This document shows positions 25,479-33,835 of a stretch of 35,148 nucleotides of DNA, piece by piece (positions within the stretch are counted from its first letter, which is position 1; each line of letters starts with the position of its first letter). Below the pieces are notes generated by a model, which was not told the origin of the DNA, did not search any database, and worked only from the letters and a program-made list of their open reading frames with translations. The stretch lies in the NCBI RefSeq assembly GCF_900110135.1, contig NZ_FOCO01000034.1, positions 1-35,148 of the forward strand, read 5' to 3'. This stretch comes from Pseudorhodobacter antarcticus. Its GTDB lineage: Bacteria; Pseudomonadota; Alphaproteobacteria; Rhodobacterales; Rhodobacteraceae. Position numbers and translations under genes: made by a program.

Positions 25479-26782
25479 ATGAAGAACAATACCGACACTT
25501 CTACGCTTTCGCTACTTGCCAATGAAGCGGGCTATGATCCGATCGAAGATCGTCTGCGCGAGAACATCCGCGCCACCATCGAGGCGGTTTTTGAGGAGGA
25601 GCTGGACGCGTTTCTGGGACGATGCCGTTATGATCGTCGCATCGACAAGCCCACGGGCTATCGCAACGGCCATCGTGAGCGCCAGTTGATAGGCACATTT
25701 GGTACCGAGACCATAAGCGTGCCGCGTGCCCGGGCCGTCGATGAAAACGGCAAGACCACGGAATGGCGATCAAAGGCGCTGCCGCGTTATCCGTTGCCCG
25801 GTAGTGCATCCGCAGGAAGCATGAGAGGGGGCGGCTGACCAAGAAGGCCGAAGCGCTCATTGCCTCGGTTTATCTGGCTGGGACCAACACACGGCGGGTC
25901 AAACGAGCGCTTTATGGGCTGTTCGAAGGTGCGGTAAGCAAGGACGTCGTCAGCCGCGCGTGGCGAAAGGTGAAGGTCGACTGGGACGTCTGGGTGGCGC
26001 GGGACCTGGCCTGCGAAGATATTGTCCGGCTCATTCTGGATGGCACGGTCATCAAGACCCGGTTGGATGATGCGGCGACGAATATCTCGGTGCTGGCGGC
26101 CATAGGCGTGCGTCGAGACGGGCAGAAGGTGCTGCTTTCCATCATGAATATGGGCGGCGAGAGCAAAGCTGCATGGGGCATGTTCCTCGGCGATCTCGAT
26201 GCACGCGGTCTGAAACGGCCTGAGTTCGTCCTTGTTGATGGCGCACCCGGGCTGGAAGCCGCCTTGGTCGCACTCTGGGGCGAGGCCCTGCCGATCCAGC
26301 GATGCACGGTTCACAAACACCGCAACCTTCTGGGCCATGCCCCCAAACACATGCATGACGAGCTGACCGAGGATTACCGCGACATGATCTATGCCAACAC
26401 CGCGGCAGACATCGAGAAGCGGCGAAAGGCATTCTTGCGCACCCTCTCATGGTTTGTAAGCAAACCATTGCCGGGCAACGAGTGGCTCCTGAAATGTCGC
26501 GCGGTCGCCGACAGCTTGGAAGAAGACGGGGATCGGCTGTTCACCTTTACGCGCCTTGACCCGTCGCAGTGGAAATCGGCGCGGACGACAAACGCAATCG
26601 AGCGCCTCAACGAGGAATTCCGTCGCCGCATCAAGACACAGACCGTGCTGCCTTGCGCTGAAACCGTGCCAATGCTCCTCTGGGCGCTGATAGCATCTGG
26701 CCAGATCCAGATGCGAAAGATCGATGGTTGGGAAACCTTGGCTCAGCCTATCGCCCCAATCAGCCTTGACCTCGCGGCCTGA
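25479..26782 (+). pseudogene. IS256 family transposase, interrupted by a small insertion
   Basis: The first frame (25479-25838) encodes DPIEDRLRENIRATIEAVFEEELDAFLG, the standard mutator-type N-terminus, up to WRSKALPRY. From about 25832 another frame encodes RLTKKAEALIASVYLAGTNTRRVKRAL, VRLILDGTVIKTRLD (first catalytic Asp), FVLVDGAPGLEAAL (second Asp) and the C-terminal WKSARTTNAIERLNEEFRRRIKTQTVLP (catalytic Glu region). The 41 bases at 25791-25831 replace what is normally one codon (PRYQRLT in relatives), so the net gain of about 38 bases breaks the frame. Both halves are otherwise well preserved, which suggests the change is recent. Confidence 0.85.
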
Positions 26783-26821
26783 TCAGGTCCACATCAACAT
26801 GCTCGGGGAACGCCGCAAGAG

Positions 26822-26848
26822 AATTTCCACCAGTTTCGAGACATAACC
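26822..26848 (-). repeat. Right terminal inverted repeat of IS256 element
   Basis: The reverse complement begins GGTTATGTCTCGAAAC; it is the partner of 25380-25406. Confidence 0.8.
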
Positions 26849-26856
26849 ATCCGCTG
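26849..26856. repeat. Target-site duplication, right copy (ATCCGCTG)
   Basis: This is an identical copy of 25372-25379, directly outside the right end of the IS256 element. Confidence 0.85.
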
Positions 26857-26985
26857 ATCAGGACACGTGTCTTGTCTGCGCCGTGGCTACGATAACCACG
26901 GTCGACCACAGCCAGGTCGGGGTGCTGGTCTGTCAGGATCCCCACCTGCTCCAGCGCCGGACCAAGGGTATGATCAAACTCTGGA
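26849..26985 (-). pseudogene. IS5 family transposase, middle part (split by IS256)
   Basis: On the minus strand, from about 26985 downward, the frame reads FDHTLGPALEQVGILTDQHPDLAVVDRGYRSHGADKTRVLISG. DRGYRxHG and VLISG are the second conserved block of IS5-type transposases and directly precede the LTPKLIADL block found at 25113-25379. Stops appear in this frame beyond 26985, so the N-terminal half of the gene is missing. Confidence 0.82.
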
Positions 26986-27025
26986 ACGGTTCATCACGAC
27001 CCAGCCACTTACGATCTAACCGCCG

Positions 27026-27081
27026 CCACTGCCCGCCATAAATGGCGTGGCGGGCAGTGGCTCCTTTATAACTCAGGAGCC
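27026..27081. repeat. Two overlapping hairpins at the IS/catabolic-unit junction
   Basis: CCACTGCCCGCC (27026-27037) pairs perfectly with GGCGGGCAGTGG (27049-27060). GGCTCC (27059-27064) pairs with GGAGCC (27076-27081). The two share bases 27059-27060 and so exclude each other. They lie 24 bp or more beyond the creatininase-family stop and may end that transcript, but the flanks lack a clear T-tract in either direction. They could instead be the eroded end of a mobile element. Confidence 0.6.
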
Positions 27082-27104
27082 AAGTTCAGCATAAGACAAG
27101 CATT

Positions 27105-27914
27105 TCAATCGTGAAGTCCTCGCGCAACATGATCCCGAATAAGACCTGCACCAATCTGTGCCAAACGCGCTACAAGACGCTCCCCAGTATCGGCGCAAGA
27201 CAGCGACGGGTCACAGGCGAAAGCCCCGGTTGTTGTTACTTCCTGCGCCATGATTGGCGCATGAATATCCACCCCATCATACCGAAGCGTCGAAATAGTT
27301 GAAACGTCCATACACTTCACCTGCCCCCTCGATGATGCCGGGCGTATCAAATCTTTGCGCAGCAGATGGGGGTAAAAATGCAGCCCAACGGATGTAAGCG
27401 GATCACCGCCATGTCCCAAAGATTGCGCAGCTTTTTCTTTTCCAATCAAGTTTGGCAACACGCCAAACGCGGCCTGCCACACATACATAGATGGCACAAA
27501 AAGTCCAACGGTTTGCCTCCAGCGCAATGCAACTTCGGCAATGGCAGGCACGTTGCCACCATGCCCATTGATGACCATAATCTTGCAAATACCATGGCGC
27601 GTCAGGCATGCAAACATGTCGTCTACAAGAGAGGCAAGTGTTGCATGACTGATCGAAATGCCCCCATGGCCAAAACCGAAATTGTCATGCACGCCAAAAG
27701 GTATAACCGGTGCCACAAACGTGGCGATGCCAAACCCACGCGCCGCCCTCGCGATTTCAACGGCAACCAGATCGGCGGCCATATAATCACCCATCGGCGC
27801 ATGAATCCCCTGATCCTCCAGCGAGCCCATCGGCAACAGCACCACGGCTTCAGCGTTCAGGGCTTCGCGCGCTTCTTGGGACGTTAAATCCGCCAATCGT
27901 ATTTTCTCAATCAC
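27105..27914 (-). CDS. Creatininase family amidohydrolase
   Basis: This 269-aa protein of the creatininase fold starts at GTG 27914, preceded by GAAAGGCG. Metal-site motifs are MGSLEDQGIHAPMGDY (29-44; E33, H38, D43) and INGHGGNVPAIAE (115-127; H118). Creatininase itself has EQHGPH at the first site; here the His two residues after Glu is Gln (Q35), so one metal-binding position differs. Family members hydrolyse cyclic amides or amide bonds (creatinine, formamidopyrimidines, peptide tails). It is the last gene of the unit, after the TetR gene (86 bp gap). A creatinine-specific activity is not established by sequence. Confidence 0.87.
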   Translation of the reverse strand: MIEKIRLADLTSQEAREALNAEAVVLLPMGSLEDQGIHAPMGDYMAADLVAVEIARAARGFGIATFVAPVIPFGVHDNFGFGHGGISISHATLASLVDDMFACLTRHGICKIMVINGHGGNVPAIAEVALRWRQTVGLFVPSMYVWQAAFGVLPNLIGKEKAAQSLGHGGDPLTSVGLHFYPHLLRKDLIRPASSRGQVKCMDVSTISTLRYDGVDIHAPIMAQEVTTTGAFACDPSLSCADTGERLVARLAQIGAGLIRDHVARGLHD

Positions 27915-28000
27915 GTCTGCGCCTTTCGAACTTTTTGGTTTGGGGGAGAGAGAACATAAGCCAACGCCGATTTCCCCCCACGAAGAAATGGCTTTTTGGA

Positions 28001-28627
28001 TTATTCATTGTGCAAAAGACCCGGCAAAACCCTTTTCCAAGTATCCAGCATAGTTTGAAAATATTCAGGATCATTCTTCAAAACAGTTTGCACCCCCATG
28101 CCCCGCACAAGACATATTGTCAGGTTCAAACCAACGCGAGTGGCGCGTGGCGTTGCCTCAAACTGTTTTTCGAATTCGTTCCAAATTCCATCAAGTGCGG
28201 CGTGAAAATCTTTGACAAGTGGAACCATGCGATCACGCAATTCGGCATCTGTTCGCGCTTCGTTGATAAATTCGAGCGAAATGTAGAAAAACCGTCCCGA
28301 AAACAGCTGCCAAAGAAATTCCACAAAACTTTCAAGGCTGATCAGCTGGTGCGCAACTTTAACCGCGATATTGCGAATTTGATGCGTTCCATCCTGGAGT
28401 AGATGCTCCATGGCGGCGATCATGATGTCAGAACGTGCTGGAAAATGATGCAGTAATGCCCCACGCGAAACGCCCGCGCGGCGCGAAAATTCAAGGGTGG
28501 ATGCCCCCCGAAACCCCTTATCATAAATGACATCAAGCGCAGTCTCGATTAGCTTTTCGCGCATTACAACGCTGCGCGCCTGCACATACTTGCCGATCTT
28601 AATGGTTAGTTCCACGTTTTTGGTCAT
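28001..28627 (-). CDS. TetR/AcrR family transcriptional regulator
   Basis: The 208-aa protein has an N-terminal TetR helix-turn-helix (about residues 23-70) with LIETALDVIYDKGFRGASTLEFSRRAGVSRGALLHHFPARSDIM. The C-terminal ligand domain is all helical and unlike well-known members. It lies inside the minus-strand catabolic unit, 44 bp after dctM and 86 bp before the creatininase-family gene, and probably represses the unit until the TRAP substrate or a product binds. A CAGTC-TT-GACTG palindrome upstream of the first gene (33836-33862) is a candidate operator. The local base composition is clearly less GC-rich than that of the first 24 kb. Confidence 0.9.
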   Translation of the reverse strand: MTKNVELTIKIGKYVQARSVVMREKLIETALDVIYDKGFRGASTLEFSRRAGVSRGALLHHFPARSDIMIAAMEHLLQDGTHQIRNIAVKVAHQLISLESFVEFLWQLFSGRFFYISLEFINEARTDAELRDRMVPLVKDFHAALDGIWNEFEKQFEATPRATRVGLNLTICLVRGMGVQTVLKNDPEYFQTMLDTWKRVLPGLLHNE

Positions 28628-28671
28628 GCAAACTCACTTTAATCCCATGCGTTGCGCATCTTACGATGTCT

Positions 28672-29979
28672 CTAGAACGCGAGCGATGGAAGCCAAAGCG
28701 AAATGATCGGAAACGCGATAAGAATAATCAACGTCAGCAGGTCCATCGCAAGAAACCAGCTAATCCCCCGAAAAATTTCAGGCAAGGTCACGCGATTGTT
28801 CAGCGCTCCGTTTATCACATAAACATTCAGCCCGATCGGCGGGGTGATCAACCCAATTTCTAGCAGCTTGATGATGATAATCCCAAACCAAACAGGGTTG
28901 ATATCGGCCTCATTCACCAGCGGCACAAGGATTGGCAGCGTCAGCAAAAGCAGGCCGATACTGTCAATCAACATCCCCAGCACCAGAAAAATCATCGTCA
29001 CAGCCAGCAAAATCCACCATGTTTCAGTGCTGACAGACAAAATTGCATCCGCAAAGGCCCGCGGAAATCCTGACAGGGCTAAAAACCTAGTGAAAAACAA
29101 CGACCCAATCAAAATGATAAAGATTGACGCTGTGGACACAATGGCCTGTGAAACCGCCTCAACCAAGGCTGCGCGGGTCAATTTACGGCGCACGATTGCA
29201 ATAACGGTGGCCGCAAAAGCGCCTAATGCGCCCGCTTCTGTGGGTGAAAAGACGCCAGAAAAGATACCGCCCAGCACAACAAGTATTAAAGTTGGCAAGG
29301 GCCAGACATCGCGAAACGCATCGCGCCGCTCTTGTGCTGTGGGATCGATTTGCACTTTACCAGCAAGCTCTGGTTTCAATTTAACGCGGATGTAAATCAT
29401 CGCGATGTAGATAAACGCCGACAAAAGGCCTGGAAGAAAACCCGCCATGAAAAGCTGACCGACCGACACCTGCGCATAGACGCCGTAAAGTATCAGCAAG
29501 ATTGAAGGCGGAATAAGCGACCCCAAAGTGCCCGATGCGGCAATCGTGCCTGTCGCCAAACCCTTATCATACCCGTTGTTCAACATTTCCGGCACAGCCA
29601 TACGAGACATCGCAGCAGCGGTCGCCACCGATGACCCCGACGCGGCCGCAAAAAAGGCGCAGGCCGCGACCGAGGTGATCGCCAAGCCACCGGGCAATCT
29701 GGCTAGATATAGTCGAAGCGCGGTAAAAAGGCCGCGCGTCATGTCGGTGGATGAACAGATAAACCCCATCAGCAAGAACATTGGCGCGGCCGACAGTTCC
29801 CACTGGCCAACATAGTCAAAGGGCGTGGTCGATATCATCCCCCAAGCCACATTCATGTTAAACATGAAAGCAACGCCCGCGATTGAGACAAGGCCAAGCG
29901 CCAGACCGATTGGCACGCGGATGGCGATCAACACAAGTGCCGCGACCACCCCTGCGATCCCGATATCGAGGTTGCTCAT
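28672..29979 (-). CDS. dctM: TRAP transporter large permease subunit (DctM)
   Basis: The 435-aa protein starts at ATG 29979, with GGAGGG eight bases upstream; the frame extends further but reads as non-coding. It has about 12 membrane segments and the DctM signatures FFAAASGSSVATAAAMSRMAVPEM, TIAASGTLGSLIPPSILLILYG, VFSPTEAGALGAFAA and the late EIGLITPPIGLNVYVING. DctM is the ion-coupled channel-forming subunit; it works with DctQ (34 bp upstream) and the DctP receptor encoded before it. The order P-Q-M is standard. Confidence 0.94.
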   Translation of the reverse strand: MSNLDIGIAGVVAALVLIAIRVPIGLALGLVSIAGVAFMFNMNVAWGMISTTPFDYVGQWELSAAPMFLLMGFICSSTDMTRGLFTALRLYLARLPGGLAITSVAACAFFAAASGSSVATAAAMSRMAVPEMLNNGYDKGLATGTIAASGTLGSLIPPSILLILYGVYAQVSVGQLFMAGFLPGLLSAFIYIAMIYIRVKLKPELAGKVQIDPTAQERRDAFRDVWPLPTLILVVLGGIFSGVFSPTEAGALGAFAATVIAIVRRKLTRAALVEAVSQAIVSTASIFIILIGSLFFTRFLALSGFPRAFADAILSVSTETWWILLAVTMIFLVLGMLIDSIGLLLLTLPILVPLVNEADINPVWFGIIIIKLLEIGLITPPIGLNVYVINGALNNRVTLPEIFRGISWFLAMDLLTLIILIAFPIISLWLPSLAF

Positions 29980-30013
29980 ATCAGGCCCTCCGAAAATTTC
30001 GTGGCTTGCTGCA

Positions 30014-30508
30014 TCAAAGGGCCTCTCGGCGCGCAATCGCGCGCAACAAGTTTGCAAATACGGCCAGAAAGGTGCCGCCAAAGCCGATAGGAAGCGTCCA
30101 ACGCGCAGGCCAAATCAGAAATTGAAAATTGCTCATTGCCTCTTCGCTGCGTTGGGTTGCACTGATGGCGTCCAGCAAGGTCCGCCAGAAAAGCATCCCA
30201 AAGAAGATCATGCCAAGCAGGCAAGCAAATATATACAGGCCAAACTGTACCCGCTTTGGCATCAACTGGGCAAACAGGTCGACGCGAATATTTTCATTCT
30301 TGTATTCGACATAGCCGAACCCAAGGAAAACAAGCGCGACCATATAGTAAAACGAAACCCATTCCAGCGTGCCCACAATCTGCCCGTTGAAAAAATATCG
30401 TACCCCCACATCAAGCGTGATGTGCAGCATCATCAGCACCATGACCATACAGGCGGCAACAGCGGTGCCAATATTCAACCAGCGGATGGTCCCAAGAACC
30501 AAATTCAT
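30014..30508 (-). CDS. dctQ: TRAP transporter small permease subunit (DctQ)
   Basis: The 164-aa protein has four membrane helices: AACMVMVLMMLHITLDVGVRYFF, SFYYMVALVFLGFGYVEY, FGLYIFACLLGMIFFGMLFW and WTLPIGFGGTFLAVFANLL. DVxxRYFF after helix one, EW in TLEWVSFYY and the EYKNENIRVDLF loop are typical of DctQ. I place the start at ATG 30508, where the first helix begins naturally; an ATG at 30577 would overlap the dctP stop and add a proline- and charge-rich leader. A hairpin separates it from dctP. Confidence 0.9.
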   Translation of the reverse strand: MNLVLGTIRWLNIGTAVAACMVMVLMMLHITLDVGVRYFFNGQIVGTLEWVSFYYMVALVFLGFGYVEYKNENIRVDLFAQLMPKRVQFGLYIFACLLGMIFFGMLFWRTLLDAISATQRSEEAMSNFQFLIWPARWTLPIGFGGTFLAVFANLLRAIARREAL

Positions 30509-30540
30509 CTTGCAACCCAAGCCTTTCTTGTAAGGGTCAA

Positions 30541-30567
30541 GCGGGCCCGCGACACGCGCAGGCCCGC
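30541..30567 (-). terminator. Intercistronic hairpin between dctP and dctQ
   Basis: GCGGGCC (30541-30547) pairs with GGCCCGC (30561-30567) around a 13-nt loop. It starts a few bases beyond the dctP stop, on the transcribed minus strand. No T-tract follows, so it is more likely an mRNA-stabilising or attenuating structure than a strong terminator. Confidence 0.55.
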
Positions 30568-30573
30568 AAGCGA

Positions 30574-31695
30574 TCAATTTACGCCATAGGTTGTCGCATC
30601 AACCTTGCTAAAAATTTCCCGCAGCGCAAGATCAGTCAGGGTATCTTCATTATTTGTGTCGACACTGGCCAACAAATCGACCCATTTCTGCATCGTCGCC
30701 TCAAAGTCGGCAATCAAAGCTTCGGGCTCGGCCACACCAAAATCAGTGCCGGCCTTTGCTGCGGCTGAGGCAGACGTGCGGGCGCGAAACTCAGCGACAT
30801 GATCTGCAAGATCTTGTTCTGGCTCGTATACATTGCCGCCTGCCGCTTTGGAGGCCTCCAGACCTGCATCAACTTTGCTGCCGTAGGCAATGACCATACG
30901 CGCCATCGACCGTGCCGAGGCTTGCATCAGGATTTCGCGCTGCCCAGGCGTAAGGCCCGCCCAAAAGTCGGGATTGTAGCCCCATTGCGGGCCAGACCAA
31001 TACATCCCCGTTGACAGCAGTGTCGTATGCTCTGCCACCTCAAGAAGCGACCTGTCCAAAAGATCACTTGCGGCATTTGTGGCGCAATCCAAGGTGCCAC
31101 GTTCCAGCCCTGTATACATTTCGCTGGACGGTACGTTGACGGGAATCCCCCCCGCCTCTTCAACCCAGACCGAAACGGCGGACCCGGCGGTCCGGATGCG
31201 CTTGCCCTTCATCTCCTCAAGGGTGCGAACCGGGCTTGAACACATCAAAACATAGGCTGGGGTTGCATAGGCCCCAAGGTATACCACCCGCTTGTCTTTC
31301 CATTCAGCAAGCTGAACCGGGTTGTTCATGGAAAAATCTGTAACCGCAAGAATTGCTACAGTGGGATTTGTGTAAGCAAAGCCAAGTTCTTGCACCGCAT
31401 TGGCGACCGGCAGATCGGACGGCGTATAAATGGCCGCGTGATGCGCCACTTGCACCACGTTGTCTTGTATCCCCTGAAGGGCTGCGCGGGGCGCCAAAAG
31501 CACCGTTCCTGTAAAGACCTCAGGCACCAAGTCACCGTTCGACAGCTCTTTCACCAGCTCGGCCCAACGGACATACCCTTCGCCCGACATTGGCACCGCA
31601 CCTTCATAAAAGCTGTTGGCGATAAAGTTTGTCTCAGCCGATGCAACGCTTGAAAAAAGCGCCGCAATCGCAGTGTAGGTCATTAGTTTTTTCAT
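30574..31695 (-). CDS. dctP: TRAP transporter substrate-binding protein (DctP)
   Basis: The 373-aa receptor starts at ATG 31695, with AAAAGGGG eight bases upstream, and begins with a Sec signal (MKKLMTYTAIAALFSSVASA, cleavage before ETNF). Family features are WAELVKELSNGDLVPEVF, the receptor motif with the ligand-carboxylate Arg in MKGKRIRTAGSAVSVWVE, SEMYTGLERGTLDCATNAASD and GLTPGQREIL. The conserved Arg suggests a ligand with a carboxylate or comparable anionic group. It is followed by dctQ and dctM and preceded by an amidohydrolase, so the ligand is probably a carboxylate bearing amide-type bonds (inference). Confidence 0.93.
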   Translation of the reverse strand: MKKLMTYTAIAALFSSVASAETNFIANSFYEGAVPMSGEGYVRWAELVKELSNGDLVPEVFTGTVLLAPRAALQGIQDNVVQVAHHAAIYTPSDLPVANAVQELGFAYTNPTVAILAVTDFSMNNPVQLAEWKDKRVVYLGAYATPAYVLMCSSPVRTLEEMKGKRIRTAGSAVSVWVEEAGGIPVNVPSSEMYTGLERGTLDCATNAASDLLDRSLLEVAEHTTLLSTGMYWSGPQWGYNPDFWAGLTPGQREILMQASARSMARMVIAYGSKVDAGLEASKAAGGNVYEPEQDLADHVAEFRARTSASAAAKAGTDFGVAEPEALIADFEATMQKWVDLLASVDTNNEDTLTDLALREIFSKVDATTYGVN

Positions 31696-31838
31696 CTCGT
31701 TCCCCTTTTGGTTGATCGTAAAGACCGCTCTTTTGCGATGCGGGCCGTAAAACAAATGTATGGATTGGCCCTATCGCCCAAACCGGCGCTTGTTCAAGAT
31801 TTTATGACAAATGGCCAACCCGTCACGCAGTCTGACCA

Positions 31839-33074
31839 TCAGAGTGCCGCGGTCTTTTTAACCGCTTTGCCACCTTTCATAATCAACGGCATATGTGCGC
31901 CCTGCGCCGTCAGCAGATCAAGATTTTGCAACGGATTTCCATCCACCGCGATGATATCGGCAAAGGCACCCGGCGCAATCGTGCCAATCTTACCTTCCAT
32001 CCGCAACACTTTTGCAGCGTCCACCGTGGCCGACCGGATCACCGCATCAGCGGGAATATAGCGCCCGCGCAACGGAAATTCGCCCGACTGCTCGGTCTGC
32101 ATACCGCCCAACAGGTCCGAGCCATAGCCCATCACAACCCCCGCCGCATGCATCTTTTCCAGCCGCGCCAAACCGGCCTCGCGTACATCCGCGATCTTGG
32201 CGACAGATTCCGACAGCAACCCAAAATGAGCCCCAGATTTCGCAAGAACGTCATAGGTGATATTGGTCGGAACCAAAGGGATACCTTCTTTGGCGATCCG
32301 CAGGATTGTTGCGTCTGAAATCAGGTTGCCATGCTCGATACATTCAAACCCACAATCCAACGCGCGCACAATCGCCTCGTCGGTATAAAGGTGGCCCGTG
32401 GCATAGGTGCCAAATCCCTTTGCAATCTCGACCATCGCCTTCAACTCATCGACCGAAAACACAAGATAGCCCACAGGGTCGGATGGCGATGAAATGCCTC
32501 CATCCGCCATGGCCTTTACAAATTGTGCACCGTTTTTGATTTCGTCGCGCGCGGCGCGTTGCACATCCGCGACGCCATCACAAATGCGTCCCATCGCACC
32601 AAGGCTTTGCGCATACCAGCTGATATCTCGGCTATCATAGGGACCGCGGTAATCTGTATGTCCACCCGTTTGCGACAGGGCTTTGCCACAGATCACCAAA
32701 CGTGGCCCGACAAACGCGCCTTCTTCAACCGCAAGCTGCAACCCACGGTCGGCGCCGCCCAAATCGCGAACGGTCGTAAAGCCACGCATCACCATGTTGC
32801 GCATCAACACGCTGCTGCGCGCCGCAACCAATGACGGCGGCAGTACTGCATTTAGCCCCAAATTCGCAGTCGTCGCGATGACATGGACGTGGCAATCAAT
32901 CAGCCCCGGCATCACCGTCAGCCCGGCCAAATCCATCACCAGATCCGTCTTTGCGGTCGCGTTGGGGCCAACTTCGCGGATCATCCCGTCTTCAATCACG
33001 ATCCCCATCGGGTCGGTTGGCTCACTAGCGACACCGTCAACAATGCGGGCATTTTTTAATAAAATCAGGGTCAT
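31839..33074 (-). CDS. Metal-dependent amidohydrolase family protein (imidazolonepropionase-like)
   Basis: This 411-aa TIM-barrel hydrolase has DCHVHV (H62, H64), a probable carboxylated lysine in QFVKAMADGG (K187), H228 in YATGHLYTDEA, H248 in CIEHGN, and the catalytic D320 in GYGSDLLGG. It begins with the small beta domain LLKNARIVDGVASEP and ends with GTIAPGAFADIIAVDGNPLQ, as is standard. The layout matches the subgroup of prolidase- and imidazolonepropionase-like enzymes acting on amide bonds of small molecules. It lies between the cysteine amidase gene and dctP on the same strand. No signal peptide is seen, so it acts in the cytoplasm after uptake. Confidence 0.92.
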   Translation of the reverse strand: MTLILLKNARIVDGVASEPTDPMGIVIEDGMIREVGPNATAKTDLVMDLAGLTVMPGLIDCHVHVIATTANLGLNAVLPPSLVAARSSVLMRNMVMRGFTTVRDLGGADRGLQLAVEEGAFVGPRLVICGKALSQTGGHTDYRGPYDSRDISWYAQSLGAMGRICDGVADVQRAARDEIKNGAQFVKAMADGGISSPSDPVGYLVFSVDELKAMVEIAKGFGTYATGHLYTDEAIVRALDCGFECIEHGNLISDATILRIAKEGIPLVPTNITYDVLAKSGAHFGLLSESVAKIADVREAGLARLEKMHAAGVVMGYGSDLLGGMQTEQSGEFPLRGRYIPADAVIRSATVDAAKVLRMEGKIGTIAPGAFADIIAVDGNPLQNLDLLTAQGAHMPLIMKGGKAVKKTAAL

Positions 33075-33147
33075 CTTGCTTCTTTCAGGTCAGGGGCGGC
33101 GCGTGAAGGGGGTGTCAAGCAATCCACAGCATCCCTTCCCAAAGCTT

Positions 33148-33792
33148 TCAAGTGTCGGCTTTGGCGTTGTGCCAATGTTCAAGATATGTGAGGGCATATT
33201 GCAGATCAACAACATCAACATAACGCCGCCCAAGGTCGCGCAAGTTGTCGCGATGTGGCTGCTCTTCAATGTCGCCAACGCAATCTTCGGGAATCAAGGT
33301 CCGATAACGGTGGCTGAAAGCGTCGATGGATGTGGCACGGATGCACCCACTGGTATTGCAACCCGTGACAATAACCGTATCCACACGCTCCTTTGTAAAG
33401 AAGCTGGCAACATCTGTTTCAAAAAAGATGGACGGCCCCTTTTTACAAACAAACAGATCATAATCAGGGTCGTAAATCCTTGGGTCCAACTCCACGCTGG
33501 GATGGTCATGCCGGAAAGTATCGCGCACTGCAGTAATCTTCCAGTAAGGCATCTCCCGTTCGTTCATATACGCGGTGTTGCAGTTCGCGACCGGCACCCC
33601 ATAAGCACGGGCAACCTTCAATAACTTTTCAGTATTTTCAAGCGCACGCATTACAAGAGGCGCGCCCCCTAACGGATACTGCGCGTCTGTAAAACCTTTT
33701 TGGAAATCCACCACAACGATCCCTGGCTTCAAGCCCGTGCCAACCGGAATTTCACCATAACTGCGGTGCTTATAGTCATCTTGATCTGCCAT
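33148..33792 (-). CDS. Isochorismatase-family cysteine amidase (N-carbamoylsarcosine amidase-like)
   Basis: The 214-aa product has the complete catalytic triad of this family: D29 in GIVVVDFQKGF, K118 in LFVCKKGPSIF and C150 in VIVTGCNTSGCIRATSIDA. The DFQKGFTD and TSGCIRAT stretches and the length are closest to N-carbamoylsarcosine amidohydrolase and maleamate amidase types, which release ammonia (and CO2) from carbamoyl or amide groups. It starts at ATG 33792 after GAGGGGG and is the first gene of the minus-strand unit, so it is likely a core step of the pathway. The exact substrate cannot be fixed by sequence alone. Confidence 0.9.
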   Translation of the reverse strand: MADQDDYKHRSYGEIPVGTGLKPGIVVVDFQKGFTDAQYPLGGAPLVMRALENTEKLLKVARAYGVPVANCNTAYMNEREMPYWKITAVRDTFRHDHPSVELDPRIYDPDYDLFVCKKGPSIFFETDVASFFTKERVDTVIVTGCNTSGCIRATSIDAFSHRYRTLIPEDCVGDIEEQPHRDNLRDLGRRYVDVVDLQYALTYLEHWHNAKADT

Positions 33793-33835
33793 ACGACCCC
33801 CTCAGTGAAAGAACGTGTTGCCATACTGCACCAAT

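Larger units (their letters stand above)
25380..26848 (+). mobile_element. IS256 family insertion sequence, complete ends
   Basis: This is a 1469-bp element bounded by imperfect terminal inverted repeats and an 8-bp direct duplication of its target. The left end (25380-25406) and the reverse complement of the right end (26848-26822) agree at 21 of 27 positions, sharing TGTC, CGAA, TGGTG and AAATT. The only coding content is one transposase on the plus strand, interrupted by about 40 extra bases. The element sits inside an IS5 family transposase gene on the opposite strand. The intact target duplication means that no large rearrangement has occurred at its ends since insertion. Confidence 0.88.
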
